From contig NZ_JAOWPS010000001.1 in NCBI RefSeq assembly GCF_025753795.1, forward strand, positions 1,612,001-1,676,000: DNA of 64,000 bases, in the 5' to 3' direction. A program made the translations under genes and the position numbers. Positions within the stretch are counted from its first letter, which is position 1. Each line of letters begins with the position of its first letter. Below, in pieces: positions 18,699 through 29,300 of the stretch. Below the pieces are notes generated by a model. It did not search any database. It saw only the letters and a program-made list of their open reading frames with translations, and was not told the origin of the DNA. The stretch comes from Mesorhizobium sp. YC-39 (GTDB lineage: Bacteria > Pseudomonadota > Alphaproteobacteria > Rhizobiales > Rhizobiaceae).

Positions 18699-19697
18699 GT
18701 GCTTCGATATATTGTCTGGCGCATCGCCGTGATGGTTCCGACGCTGCTGATCATATCGGCGCTGGTGTTCACGATCATCGAACTTCCCCCAGGCGACTAT
18801 TTCGACAGCTATGTTGCCGAGCTTCGAGCCCAGGGCGAAGCGGTGGATTCCGATCGCATCGAGATGATGCGCAAGGAGTATGGTTTCGACAAGCCGCCGG
18901 TCATTCGCTACTTCTATTGGGTCGGCGGGATGCTGCACGGCGATTTCGGCTATTCCTTCGAATATGAGCTGCCGGTTCGCGACGTCGTCGGGGAGCGAAT
19001 GTGGCTAACCGTGCTGGTTTCCTTCGTCACGATCATCTTCACCTGGCTCATCGCCTTTCCGATCGGGATGTACTCCGCCACGCATCAATACAGCTGGGGC
19101 GACTACGGCCTGACTTTCTTAGGCCTTCTCGGCCTTGCCATTCCGAATTTCATGCTGGCGCTGATCCTGATGTATTTCGCCAACATCTGGTTCGGCACGT
19201 CCATAGGCCATCTCATGGACCAGCAATATCTCGGCGAGCCGATGAGCTGGGCCAAGGCGAAGTCGATCCTCGCCCATCTCTGGATCCCGGTCTTGATTAT
19301 CGGCACCGGGGGCACGGCAAGCATGATCCGGCGGCTGCGCGCCAATCTGCTCGATGAGCTCCACAAGCAATATGTCGTGACCGCGCGCGCCAAAGGCCTT
19401 CATCCCTTCAAGGCGCTGGTCAAATATCCGCTGCGCATGGCGCTCAATTTCTTCATTTCGGACATCGGCTCTATCCTGCCGGCCATCATCTCCGGCGCCG
19501 AAATCACAGCGATCGTGCTGTCTTTGGAAACGACCGGGCCGATGCTGATCAAGGCGTTGCAAAGCCAGGACATGTATCTGGCAGGATCGTTCCTGATGTT
19601 CCTCGCCTTCCTGACGGTCATTGGCGTCCTGATTTCCGACCTGGCGCTGGCGCTGCTTGATCCACGAATTCGTTTGCAGGGCGGCAGCACCAAATGA
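18699..19697 (+). CDS. Peptide ABC transporter permease (YejB-like)
   Basis: 332 residues from a GTG. The N-terminal helix VMVPTLLIISALVFTIIEL is followed by a periplasmic region containing YGFDKPPVIRYFYW, typical of DppB/YejB permeases. About six membrane segments follow. The cytoplasmic coupling loop (EAA motif) is around QYVVTARAKGLHPFKALVKYPLR. It pairs with the downstream permease to make the membrane channel. Its stop overlaps the next start by 4 bases. Confidence 0.9.
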   Translation: MLRYIVWRIAVMVPTLLIISALVFTIIELPPGDYFDSYVAELRAQGEAVDSDRIEMMRKEYGFDKPPVIRYFYWVGGMLHGDFGYSFEYELPVRDVVGERMWLTVLVSFVTIIFTWLIAFPIGMYSATHQYSWGDYGLTFLGLLGLAIPNFMLALILMYFANIWFGTSIGHLMDQQYLGEPMSWAKAKSILAHLWIPVLIIGTGGTASMIRRLRANLLDELHKQYVVTARAKGLHPFKALVKYPLRMALNFFISDIGSILPAIISGAEITAIVLSLETTGPMLIKALQSQDMYLAGSFLMFLAFLTVIGVLISDLALALLDPRIRLQGGSTK

Positions 19698-20875
19698 ACA
19701 CGCAATCGCCGCTGCCGGCTCCCGGCGCTCCACTGCAACACTATGTTTCCATCGCGCCCTTTGACCTGCAGTCGGTCGAAGCGATGACGCCCGAGCAGTC
19801 GAAGGTCTTTCAGGCGTCGCAGTTGCGGCTGATGTGGTGGAAATTCCGGAAGCACCGGCTTGCCCTTGTATCCGGCATATTCCTGGCGGTGCTTTATTTC
19901 GGAATACTGATCTGCGAGTTCCTGGCGCCCTACAATCTGCACACGCGCAACATGGACTACATTTATTCGCCGCCGCAGCGGGTGCGCTTGTTCCACGACG
20001 GCCAGTTCGTCGGGCCGTTCGTCTATGGCCGCCAGATGACGCTGGATATGGACACGCTCGAGCGGAAGTACATCGACAAACAGGATGATGTTCAGCGGAT
20101 CCGTTTCTTCTGCAGGGGCGACAGCTACCAGTTCTGGGGCCTGATCGAAGGTGACAGGCATTTTGTCTGCCCTGCCGAAAACGGCCAGCTCTTTCTGGCC
20201 GGCACTGACAGGCTGGGGCGCGATGTGCTCTCGCGCATCATCTATGGCGCACGCATTTCACTGACAATCGGTCTCGTCGGCATCGCTTTCAGCTTCCTGC
20301 TCGGCATCGTCATCGGCGGACTGGCCGGCTATCATGGCGGTATCTTCGACCTGATCGTTCAACGGATAATCGAAGTTCTGCAATCGATCCCCAGCATCCC
20401 GCTATGGCTGGCTCTGGCGGCGATCATGCCGATAACCTGGAGTCCGATCCTGATCTATTTCGGCATCACCGTCATCCTCGGGCTGCTCGACTGGACCGGA
20501 CTGGCGCGGGCGGTGCGTTCAAAGCTTCTGGCCTTGCGCGAGGAGGACTACGTTCTGGCCGCGCAATTGATGGGCGCCAACAGCAGTCGCATCATCCGGC
20601 GGCACCTCATTCCTGGCTTCATGTCGCATCTGATCGCGACGGCGACGCTCTCCATACCCGGCATGATCCTGGGCGAGACGGCGCTGAGCTTCCTCGGGCT
20701 CGGCCTGAGGGCGCCGATAACCAGCTGGGGCATCCTGCTCACCGAGGCGCGCAGCGTCAGCGTGATCGCGTTCTATCCATGGCTGCTTTTGCCGATGCTC
20801 CCCGTCATTCTCGTCATCATGGCGTTCAACTTCCTCGGCGACGGCTTGCGGGACGCCGCAGACCCCTACAAGTGA
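19694..20875 (+). CDS. Peptide ABC transporter permease (YejE-like)
   Basis: 393 residues. A cytoplasmic N terminus with WWKFRKHRLALVSGIFLAVLYF leads into helix 1. A long periplasmic insertion of about 120 residues follows (including FVYGRQMTLDMDTLERKY), ending in FLAGTDRLGRDVLSRIIYG, the canonical start of the permease core in DppC/YejE proteins. The EAA-like coupling loop is DYVLAAQLMGANSSRIIRRH. The long insertion is common in this YejE-type branch. It is the last gene of the operon, with no further gene for about 200 bases. Confidence 0.9.
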   Translation: MNTQSPLPAPGAPLQHYVSIAPFDLQSVEAMTPEQSKVFQASQLRLMWWKFRKHRLALVSGIFLAVLYFGILICEFLAPYNLHTRNMDYIYSPPQRVRLFHDGQFVGPFVYGRQMTLDMDTLERKYIDKQDDVQRIRFFCRGDSYQFWGLIEGDRHFVCPAENGQLFLAGTDRLGRDVLSRIIYGARISLTIGLVGIAFSFLLGIVIGGLAGYHGGIFDLIVQRIIEVLQSIPSIPLWLALAAIMPITWSPILIYFGITVILGLLDWTGLARAVRSKLLALREEDYVLAAQLMGANSSRIIRRHLIPGFMSHLIATATLSIPGMILGETALSFLGLGLRAPITSWGILLTEARSVSVIAFYPWLLLPMLPVILVIMAFNFLGDGLRDAADPYK

Positions 20876-21082
20876 GATTGCTATTCCGCCGCGCGCCGGG
20901 CCGCCGACGCCCCACGGTATGATCCTTGTTGGCAGCCTGTTCGGTAATTGCAGTGTTCATCGTTCGCCTCTATATGCGGCATCGGTCGGGGTTTAACACG
21001 CCGCCCCGGGTTTCAGCCGCGAAACGCTCTGGTCGGGGGCATCGCCGAGTGTCGTGGACTGGTTCAGGACATACAATCGCAT

Positions 21083-21562
21083 ATGAGTCGCCTCGACAGT
21101 TTCATCCGCAGAATGACCGCGCAGCGCGACATTCTCGATCTTGTCTGCGCGGAGGTGGCCAAGATTGAGGGTCCCGTGCTTGAGCTCGGCCTCGGCAATG
21201 GCCGGACGTTCCACCATCTGCGCGAGCGCCTGCCCGGACGCCGGATCGTGGCATTCGACCGCGCACTTGCCGCACACGCCAGTTCAATTCCCGAAGCTGA
21301 AAACCTCGTGCTCGGCGAAATACGCGAGACGGCGACCAGGTTCATTGGCATCGACGCCGCTCTTGTTCATGCCGATATCGGCACCGGTTATGAAGATCGC
21401 GATGCAGTGACCTCTACCTGGCTTCCCGATCTGATTGCGCGCCTGCTTCGCGTCGGCGGCATCGCGGTCAGCGGCACGCCGCTCGATCACCCGCTGCTGC
21501 AACGCCTCCCGCCACCGCCTTCGGTGCCCGCCGATCGTTATTTCATCTGTAGGCGCGTGTGA
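21083..21562 (+). CDS. Small class I SAM-dependent methyltransferase
   Basis: 159 residues from the ATG at 21083. The frame is open further upstream, but the first 45 residues are not protein-like. GPVLELGLGNGRTFHHLRERL is the SAM-binding motif I, IVAFDRALAAH is motif II with its acidic residue, and ALVHADIGTGYEDRD is probably the motif III region. The protein ends shortly after IARLLRVGGIAVS, so it is a minimal fold. The substrate is unknown. It stands alone between the peptide operon and a convergent cyclase gene. Confidence 0.72.
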   Translation: MSRLDSFIRRMTAQRDILDLVCAEVAKIEGPVLELGLGNGRTFHHLRERLPGRRIVAFDRALAAHASSIPEAENLVLGEIRETATRFIGIDAALVHADIGTGYEDRDAVTSTWLPDLIARLLRVGGIAVSGTPLDHPLLQRLPPPPSVPADRYFICRRV

Positions 21563-21599
21563 GGGGCCGAGACGACCCAAATCTTCAGGGGCCAAGTCT

Positions 21600-23015
21600 T
21601 CAGGGGATCGTATAGACTGCTATCTCCCGCTCAATGCCGCGCAGCGAGACCTCGTGAGGCACGGGCGTCAGCGCGTTCCTGTGCAACAGATCGGCGGTGA
21701 GATTGTCTTCGACCACCGCACGAGTGGCGAAGATCGCCTGTGCGTTGGCAAGGTTCTGGACTCGCGAAGCAATGTTGACCGTCTGGCCGAAATAGTCCTG
21801 TCGCTCGTTCATAGACACGGCGATGCAGGGGCCGGCATGGACTCCGATCTTGAGCAGCAGATCCTCACGCCCGCTCTTGTCGTTGAGCTCACGCATGGCA
21901 TCGCGCATCCTGAGGGCCGCAGCGATCGCACGATCAGGCGTCGCGAAGGTCGCCATCACCGCATCACCGATCGTCTTCACCACCGCGCCTGCCTCCGCCG
22001 CGACGATCTCGTGCAGAACCTGGAAATGGGCGCGCACGAGATCGAAGGCCGAAAGGTCGCCCACCCGCTCGTAAAGCGCGGTCGATCCACGCAGGTCGGT
22101 GAACAGGAAGGTCAGGCTGGTGATCTTCAGGCGCTGGTTGATGTCGAGCGTATCCGTGCGATAGAGATCACGGAACGTCTGGTTGGTGAGCAGGCGATTG
22201 GCGGTGAGGAAGGGCCGGCGTTTGCTCAGGAAATCATGCAATGCCTGGCCGGCGATGACGACCGTCGGCAGCACGCGGGTGTCGGTCCTGTTTTCCAGCG
22301 AAATGCGCAAGGGGCCGGGTTGCATCTCCAGTGTCTGGTTCTGGACATGGTCGCGATCGAAGACCAAAGAGAGGCTTCTGCGCTCCTTTGTTGGTTCGCC
22401 CTTCCCGTCGATGAACTGCGCTGAATGGGTGACCGGCTCGAAGACGATGATGAATTCGGATGGGAGCTGTATGGGCAGAACCGCCTTTTCACCGGGCGCA
22501 AGCTCGATATCCTCCAGCGAGAACGCTTCCATCTTTCTCGCGAAATCCTCATCCGGCAGATCGACGCCGGACGCCCAGTAGATCTGGCGGAAATATTCCA
22601 ACAACGGCAGTTCGTGTGGATTGTGGGCGGCAATCCTGCGCATGCGGGGACTGACGGTGAATGTCACCTCGACCATCTCGTCGAGGGTCGGCGAATAGCC
22701 CTCGGCGCACAGCGCGCAGGTGTATTCGTCTTTCTGCAGGGTTTTCAGCGTGGCGTTGGTGTCGAGCACGCCGCCACAGCCGGGGCACAGGACATTCCAG
22801 GAAATGTCGAAGATGCCGACCCGCGCCGCATGGAGAAAGGCACTTATGGTGCGCTCCTCGTCGAGGCCATGCTTGCTGGCGAAGGCTAGCGCATTGATGC
22901 GGCAAAGTTCGCGGTCCTTGCCCTCCGCGATGGTTCGCTTGATCGCGTCGATTGCCAGTGGATCGACATCGGTCGATTGCCGCAGAAGCGAGAACAGATC
23001 CTGAGCTTCGTTCAT
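21600..23015 (-). CDS. Adenylate cyclase with DUF5939-type sensor region
   Basis: 471 residues. The N-terminal 280 residues carry a zinc-ribbon-like pair (CPGCGG near residue 78 and CALCAEG about 20 residues later) and a beta-rich region, the organisation known as DUF5939. The C-terminal cyclase domain has FLFTDLRGSTALYE (first metal Asp), VVKTIGDAVMATF (base-specifying Lys and second metal Asp), and DYFGQTVNIASRVQ (base-specifying Asp plus the transition-state Asn and Arg). All canonical adenylate cyclase residues are present, so cAMP production is expected. It is convergent with the methyltransferase and divergent from the membrane-protein gene. Confidence 0.9.
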   Translation of the reverse strand: MNEAQDLFSLLRQSTDVDPLAIDAIKRTIAEGKDRELCRINALAFASKHGLDEERTISAFLHAARVGIFDISWNVLCPGCGGVLDTNATLKTLQKDEYTCALCAEGYSPTLDEMVEVTFTVSPRMRRIAAHNPHELPLLEYFRQIYWASGVDLPDEDFARKMEAFSLEDIELAPGEKAVLPIQLPSEFIIVFEPVTHSAQFIDGKGEPTKERRSLSLVFDRDHVQNQTLEMQPGPLRISLENRTDTRVLPTVVIAGQALHDFLSKRRPFLTANRLLTNQTFRDLYRTDTLDINQRLKITSLTFLFTDLRGSTALYERVGDLSAFDLVRAHFQVLHEIVAAEAGAVVKTIGDAVMATFATPDRAIAAALRMRDAMRELNDKSGREDLLLKIGVHAGPCIAVSMNERQDYFGQTVNIASRVQNLANAQAIFATRAVVEDNLTADLLHRNALTPVPHEVSLRGIEREIAVYTIP

Positions 23016-23219
23016 CGTGCAGGCTCCGGAAAATGCGCCCCGAGGCGTGTTGACCGGACCGCTCTCTGGTCCGACTGCTCTATTTTACTTCGAAACGGAC
23101 CGTACGGCCATTCGAATAGATAAGCCTGGTGACAGTTCAATTTCCATTCGGCCGATTTTCACCGGCCGTTAGCGGCACTATGATGGTCCATGGGGTATTC
23201 ATCTTTGGGACTCTCTCCC

Positions 23220-24044
23220 ATGCCGACATCCGACAACCTGCCATTTCCCGCGGCCCTGCGCCTTTTCTCTGTGGTGGTCATCATCGTCCTGATCGTAGGC
23301 GCCGGCCTGTTTTTCGCGCCTGCGCTGGTCAAACCGCGCTGGCCTTGGGCCGTCACGCCGTTCAATGCCCGCTTCCTCGGCGGCTTCTACACCGCCGAAA
23401 TGGTCGTGATGGCGGCGCTGCTGTTCTGGAACCGCTGGTCGCCCGGCAGGCTCGTGCTCGTCATGGCCTTCATCTTCACCGTCATCGTGTCGGTGGCTTC
23501 GTTCATCAATCTCGGCTATTTCAACTTTGAACGCAAAGCGCCCTGGCTCTGGTTTTTGGTCTATCTTGCCTCGGTCGCGGTATCCGGGCTGTTCCTGTGG
23601 CGCGCCAGGGCCCGTCCTTCTGCAAAAGGCGTGACCTTAAACCCCGCATGGCGCGGCTACATGCCGGTGGAATGGGCGATCCTTGGGCTCTATGGCGTCG
23701 GCCTGTTGCTGTTTCCCCTGACATTCAGCAGCATCTGGCCATGGCCGGTTGATGCCTTCCACGCTCAGGTCTACAGCGCCATCTTCCTCGCCGGTGCGGG
23801 CGGCGTATATCTCGTTTGGAGAAGCGCGCCGCGCGAGGAACTGCTGGTGCTCGGCTTGGCGCAGTTTCTGGTTGGCCTGCTTGCCATCCTTGGCCTCGTC
23901 ATCACCGATGCTGCGGTGCGCCGGATCGACTGGACGGCGACCGGGACATTGTGCTGGCTCGCCCTTTTCGGCTGGATCGGCATCAGCGGCGTCTTCAAAC
24001 TCTACGCCGCCTCCCGGTATTTTAGCTCGCAATCGGCATCATAG
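23220..24044 (+). CDS. Polytopic membrane protein of unknown function
   Basis: 274 residues from the ATG at 23220 (GGGA upstream); an in-frame ATG at 23190 has no ribosome site. Seven to eight hydrophobic segments are visible: LFSVVVIIVLIVGAGLFF, AEMVVMAALLFW, LVLVMAFIFTVIVSVASF, WLWFLVYLASVAVSGLFLW, WAILGLYGVGLLLFPL, a segment near YSAIFLAGAGGVYLVW, FLVGLLAILGLVI and LCWLALFGWIGISGVF. There is no signal peptide or recognised motif. It is divergent from the DUF5939 cyclase and 74 bases before the GNAT gene. No function can be assigned. Confidence 0.72.
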   Translation: MPTSDNLPFPAALRLFSVVVIIVLIVGAGLFFAPALVKPRWPWAVTPFNARFLGGFYTAEMVVMAALLFWNRWSPGRLVLVMAFIFTVIVSVASFINLGYFNFERKAPWLWFLVYLASVAVSGLFLWRARARPSAKGVTLNPAWRGYMPVEWAILGLYGVGLLLFPLTFSSIWPWPVDAFHAQVYSAIFLAGAGGVYLVWRSAPREELLVLGLAQFLVGLLAILGLVITDAAVRRIDWTATGTLCWLALFGWIGISGVFKLYAASRYFSSQSAS

Positions 24045-24118
24045 GTTGCAGAGACGGCTGGATTTTCAGGTGAGGTCCGGTGCATCGTACCGGGCCGATT
24101 GCCTTCGCCGGGAACGCC

Positions 24119-24643
24119 ATGACCAGCACGACCTCGCCATCCTCCGAGAAAATCCAGCCGCGGCTCCGATCCGTCCGGCCAAGCGATGCGGAGGCGCTTT
24201 GCGCTATCTTCAACATGCCGGGCTTCCGCTGGGGCACGTTGAGGATGCCCTTCGAGATGGTGGAGCAGGTGGAGCGGCGCATCGCCAAGTCCGGCCAGGA
24301 GACCACCTGGATCGTTGCGGAGTTGGACGGCAAGGTCGTCGGCCATGGCAGCCTGGTCGTGCAGGGTTCGCCGCGCCGTTCGCATATCGGCGAGATCAAT
24401 ATCGGCCTTGACGATGCCTTTGTTGGCAAGGGCATCGGCTCTGCCATACTTGGCGCGCTGCTTGACGTGGCCGACAACTGGCGGGCCCTGAAGCGGGTCG
24501 AATTGACCGTCTATGCCGACAACGAACCGGCCATCCGTCTCTACACAAGCCACGGCTTCGAGGTCGAAGGCCGGCATGTGAAGGCCGGTTTTACCGACGG
24601 GCAGTACCACGACCTCCTGAGCATGGCCCGGCTGCGGTTCTAA
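24119..24643 (+). CDS. GNAT-family N-acetyltransferase
   Basis: 174 residues from the ATG at 24119. IRPSDAEALCAIF-like entry helix (here VRPSDAEALCAIF), then VGHGSLVVQ (beta-4), INIGLDDAFVGKGIGSAIL (the acetyl-CoA pyrophosphate loop, GKGIGS) and ELTVYADNEPAIRLYTSHGF (the C-terminal GNAT motif). It transfers an acetyl group to an amine. The overall pattern resembles RimJ/PhnO-like small acetyltransferases, but the substrate is not determinable. Confidence 0.87.
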   Translation: MTSTTSPSSEKIQPRLRSVRPSDAEALCAIFNMPGFRWGTLRMPFEMVEQVERRIAKSGQETTWIVAELDGKVVGHGSLVVQGSPRRSHIGEINIGLDDAFVGKGIGSAILGALLDVADNWRALKRVELTVYADNEPAIRLYTSHGFEVEGRHVKAGFTDGQYHDLLSMARLRF

Positions 24644-24760
24644 GATCCGCTGTTTCTTTAGAGCAGTTTAGCGTTTGATCGATTTGACGATCTGGGCCGG
24701 CCGCACCCAGCAAGTCTGGTCTCCCTTGGCGTTTTCGCCACAAGCGGCTAGACGGGACCA

Positions 24761-26146
24761 ATGACCGCCGTCTTTGACCCAACCCCTACGCCTCCGGTGG
24801 AAATTCTGGCTGTGCTGTCGCTGCTCTGCCCGGAAGTCGTGCGTGATATCGAGCAGAACTGGAATGCATCGGTTTCCGATTACGCCCGCCATCTGTGGCG
24901 GCCGGTGGCAAGGCCTGCATCAGGCCCGTCGATCGCTGCCCGCTCGATTCTGCGCGAAGTCCTGCAGCAGCGCCTCGGTGTGATCATGCAGCCTGAGGAG
25001 ATCGGCAAGGCCCTCGAAGAGTTCGAGCACAGACCGGTGATTCAGTCCGGCCTGCACTGCCTGCTTCTGATGGACCGGATCACCTTCGATGCCCTCCTGC
25101 TTGCCTGGCTCGGCGCGGTCGAAAACGGGCTGTCGGCCTTCTTCAGCTTCATGGGAACGACGATGACCATGGAAACAATTGGCCGGGAGGGGCCGGGATG
25201 GCTCGATGTCGGTGACGACAAGGTCAACCTGTTTGGCATGGGGCGCCACAAACTGTGCCGCAAAAGCGCCTGCGTGGCCGGTCCCGTCTCCCTCAACAAG
25301 CGCGCGCTCGAAGCGGTGGGCGATGAAACGGATGCCAGCCGCTGGCTGGACACACTGCTTGCCAGTCAGGACAAGGTGTTTGGTACCGCCGCCGATGCGC
25401 TGACAGCCCTCAACGAGGATCTGGTCGCCAATTGGGATCGTTCCGGCATGGCCCTGCCGGTTTTCATCGATGATCGGCTCGCCGCGGCTGCCACGGCGCG
25501 GCATCTAGAATATGACGACAGCCTTCTTTCCAGGCTGCTCTTCGAGCCCACAAGACGCCAGCGTCTCGAACAAGCCTTGCAAGAGGCAGCATCGAGCCCA
25601 TTTGGCAGATTCCTGCCCAATGCCACGGACTATTTCTGGGGCATCCGCGAGGAGCGCGTGCGCAAGCTCGTCCTCGAGAACGGGCACCTGATCGAGCCTG
25701 ACAGGCCGCATGGTCTTTCCATCCCGTTCGAGCGGCAGCATCTCAGGCAGGCGCTGCTCGACGGCCTGCTGCTGCCGAACTTGTTCCTGATGTTCCTCGT
25801 CCTTGCCATATTGCCGCGCGTGCGGGTTGTGGGCGGCCTGAGACAGATTGGCTATGTAGCGCTTTTCCACTCGGTCCTGCTGGCAGTGCTGGACGAAAAC
25901 GCGCCGGAAGAGCGCGATCTGGCTGCGGAGCTGCAGGTTCGGGAAAATGCCTGGGGCATGCGGGTCATTGATGAAAAGATCTCGGTCCGCGAGCAGCTTG
26001 CCGGCCTGCCGGAAGGGGCGCTCTTCCCGGACCTGCTCCGACAATACCGTTTGCGGACACTTGCCGAGACGACCGACGACCTGAAACTGGTTCGCGAAAA
26101 CGCCCGATGGCGCAAGATCGGCCAGGCGGAGATCAAGGCGACCTGA
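24761..26146 (+). CDS. Conserved-looking hypothetical protein
   Basis: 461 residues from an ATG close behind GGGA. I do not recognise the family. It is rich in helices and has a hydrophobic central patch (NLFLMFLVLAILPRVRVVGG) that could be one membrane-associated helix. It also has a cluster reading FGMGRHKLCRKSACVAGP and an acidic/Trp-rich N-terminal region (NWNASVSDYARHLWRP). Codon use matches the neighbours. It is followed by a clear stem-loop at 26141, so it is likely a single-gene unit between the GNAT gene and the AAA-ATPase cyclase. Confidence 0.7.
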   Translation: MTAVFDPTPTPPVEILAVLSLLCPEVVRDIEQNWNASVSDYARHLWRPVARPASGPSIAARSILREVLQQRLGVIMQPEEIGKALEEFEHRPVIQSGLHCLLLMDRITFDALLLAWLGAVENGLSAFFSFMGTTMTMETIGREGPGWLDVGDDKVNLFGMGRHKLCRKSACVAGPVSLNKRALEAVGDETDASRWLDTLLASQDKVFGTAADALTALNEDLVANWDRSGMALPVFIDDRLAAAATARHLEYDDSLLSRLLFEPTRRQRLEQALQEAASSPFGRFLPNATDYFWGIREERVRKLVLENGHLIEPDRPHGLSIPFERQHLRQALLDGLLLPNLFLMFLVLAILPRVRVVGGLRQIGYVALFHSVLLAVLDENAPEERDLAAELQVRENAWGMRVIDEKISVREQLAGLPEGALFPDLLRQYRLRTLAETTDDLKLVRENARWRKIGQAEIKAT

Positions 26147-26164
26147 GCTTTACCTCAGGTTGAT
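26141..26164 (+). terminator. Terminator stem-loop after hypothetical gene
   Basis: ACCTGAG at 26141-26147 pairs perfectly with CTCAGGT at 26154-26160 around a 6-base loop, followed by TGATTTT. The stem overlaps the TGA stop of the 461-residue protein. Confidence 0.55.
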
Positions 26165-26341
26165 TTTCTGGTGCGCAACCGCAGGCGATCTATCGGTGAG
26201 CCTCTGCGTCTGATCCGGCCGCTTCCTTGCCCATTTGCGCTGCCGCTTGCCGGTTGACGGCTATCGGTTCATCCTTGTGCATGTCCTGGCCGTGACGAGC
26301 GTGGCGAGATCACGCCGTCACTGGCTCCAAGAGAGGTATCT

Positions 26342-29300
26342 ATGGACTGCTCGGGCTGCGGTTTCGAGATTGAGGGCGGTTACGCCTTCTGTCCGAAGTG
26401 TGGCCGGCGCCAGCCCGTGTCATGTGTCAGTTGCGGCTATCCCTGCGCACCTGATTTCGAGTTCTGTCCGAAATGTGGGGCAAGCGTCGGTGCGTCCGCA
26501 AAAGCCGCCGAACGGCCTGCTCCGACACCGAGCCGGACCATTGTGCCGCCTTCTCGAACTCCGTCGCTGGTTCAGAACATCGAAAGCGAAGATGGGCGGC
26601 ATCCCGTCTCAGACGCCGATCGCCGGACGGTAACGGTCCTGTTCGCCGACCTTTGCGGCTTCACGACACTCAGCGAGCAGCTCGACCCCGAGGTCATGCA
26701 AGCGCTGCAGAACGAACTGTTTAAGGAATTGACGGCGGCCGTGCGGAACTTTGGTGGTTTCGTCGACAAATTCATCGGCGATGCACTACTCGCTTTGTTC
26801 GGTGCGCCGGTCGCGCATGAGGACGATCCGGAACGTGCGCTTCGCGCCGCCCTCGACATGATCGCCCGGACTGCGCGGCTCGGCGAAAGCGCCCCCCACT
26901 CCGGCTCGCCTCTGCTGCTCCACATCGGCATAAACACTGGTCCGGTCGTCACTGGCGGATTGGGCATCGGCACCGCCAAATCCTATTCGGTGACCGGCGA
27001 CACAGTGAATACGGCGCAACGCCTGCAATCGCTGGCCGCACCGGGTGAGGTGCTGGTCGGCGAGCTCACTCACAGGCTGACCCGGCATGCCTTCTCTTAC
27101 GAGTCGCTGGGTGATGTCGTGCTTCGCGGCAAGGCTGGCAGTGTGCTCGTCCATCGACTGGATGCACCGCTTGCGATGCCACGTGCAGCGCGTGGGCTCG
27201 AAGCGCTTGGCCTCAGTGCGCCGATGGTAGGTCGTGGTGCGGAGCTCAATAGAATGCTGGCGAGCCTTGACCTGGCGTGCGGCGGCTCGGCCCAACTTGT
27301 CCGCCTCGTCGGAGAAGCCGGTATCGGGAAATCGCGGCTGGTGAAGGAGTTCGTCGCCCGTGTCGGCGACGAGGATCGTTTTCGCAACGTCGCCGTACGA
27401 CAAGCCACGTGCTCACCGCTGGGCGAACAATCATTTGGCGCCTTGGGCGCAGTCGTGCGCAGCGCTGCCGGGATGATGCAAAACGACAATGGGGACGAAA
27501 TGCGGGGGAAGCTCGCAGGCTTGCTTACGGATCTCGGCCTGCTGGGCGAGGAGGCGAAGCGGCTGATGCCTTTGCTCTACCATGTGCTTGGCCTTGGCGA
27601 CCCCGATGCCACCTTGCAGCATGTCGAGCCCGAGCAACTGCGGCGGCAAATTTTCTACGCAGTCCGCACAATCATCGAACGGCGGCTTGCGTTGTCGCCG
27701 CTGTTGATTGTCGTCGAAGACCTGCACTGGGCCGACGCCGTGTCGCTCGAGGCACTACGTTTCGTGATGGACAGGTTGGAGCGCACGCGGTTGATGTTGC
27801 TGGTCACGCATCGTCCGGCGCCGGACAACGACCAGCTCGACTCAAGTCGGGTCAGTCACACAGCGCTCAGGCTTTCGCCGCTCAACAGTGACGACGGATG
27901 CAGCCTGCTGGCGGCGCTTTTCGGCGAGAGCTGGGTAAACTCCGCAGGAAGGCTTCTCGACCAGATCCTCGAGCGCGCGGGCGGCAACCCCCTTTTTGTA
28001 GAGGAGATCGTTCGCGGCCTTATCGATCGCGGTGTACTGGTGCGCGAGGGCCAGCGATGGCGGACTGTGGCAGGCGAAGTCGCAACCGGCATTCCCGCCA
28101 CTATCCAGGCAATGTTGCTTGCTCGCGTCGACCGGCTGCCCCAAGAGGTGCGCCGGTTGGCCCAGGAAGCCGCGGTAATCGGTCCGCGCTTCGATGCCAC
28201 ACTTTTGAAAGCCGTGACAGCCGACCCCGGCCGGCTAGAAGCCGGCTGCGAACTGCTTTGCGATGCGGAAATCGTCGAGGAAGTTGCCGGATCAGGCTCG
28301 GTCTCGTCGCAAAGCTACCGCTTTACGCAAACATTGCTGCAGGACGTGATCTACCAGAATCTGCTCCTGCAACGCCGGACCGACATCCACGGGCGGGTCG
28401 GTGCTGCCTTGGAGCAACTGTGCGGCGACAAGCCGGAACGGCTCGAGGATTTGACCGTGCTCGGTCATCATTTCGCACAGAGCGCCGAGCGGGAGAGGGG
28501 CGCGCATTACCTGCAGGCGGCGGGCGATCGCGCTCGCATGATATACGCCAACGACGACGCCCTACGTTTCTACGAGCGAGCACTGACTGCGTTGGACGCG
28601 ATCGGGCAAACACCGCTCAAACTGGCAATTGCAGAACGCATTGCCGATTTGAGCGGGCCGGTAGGCCGCCGCGAGATCGCGCATCACCACTACGAGACGG
28701 TGTTGCAGGCATACCGCGAGTCAGCCGATCGTGTCGCTTCGGCGCGAGTTCTGCGTAAGATCGGTCGGCTGCTCTGGGACGTCGGCAAGCGGGACAACGC
28801 AGAATCCCGCTATGCTGAAGCGGCAGCGCTCCTCGATGGAGCGGATGCCCCGATCGAGCAGGCGCATCTGTGGCAAGAACGTGGCCGACAGGCGTTCCGT
28901 AGCGGAGATCACGCTCTCGCGGCAAAATGGGCAGACGCGGCGCTCGATTGCGTACGCACTCTGACAACGGAGCATGCCTCCGAGGAAGGGTGTGATGCCA
29001 CTCTTGTGACCGCCGAGGCACTTAATACCAAGGCTGTTGCGCTGGCTCGCCTTGGGCGAAACCATGAAGCCGTGCGTCAGGTTGAGCGTAGTATTGAATT
29101 GGCCGAAGCCGCCGGTCTACTGGGCGCGGCCTGTCGCGGCTACACCAATCTCGGCGTGCTTTACACGACCATCGATCCGGCAAAGGCGATGGAGGTCTGT
29201 CGGCGCGGTCTTGAAGTGGCGCGCCATATTGGCGATTTGGGTTTCCAGGCGCGCCTCCTCGCCAATCTGGCGGTCGCTTGCTGTACTTTCACGGATCGCT

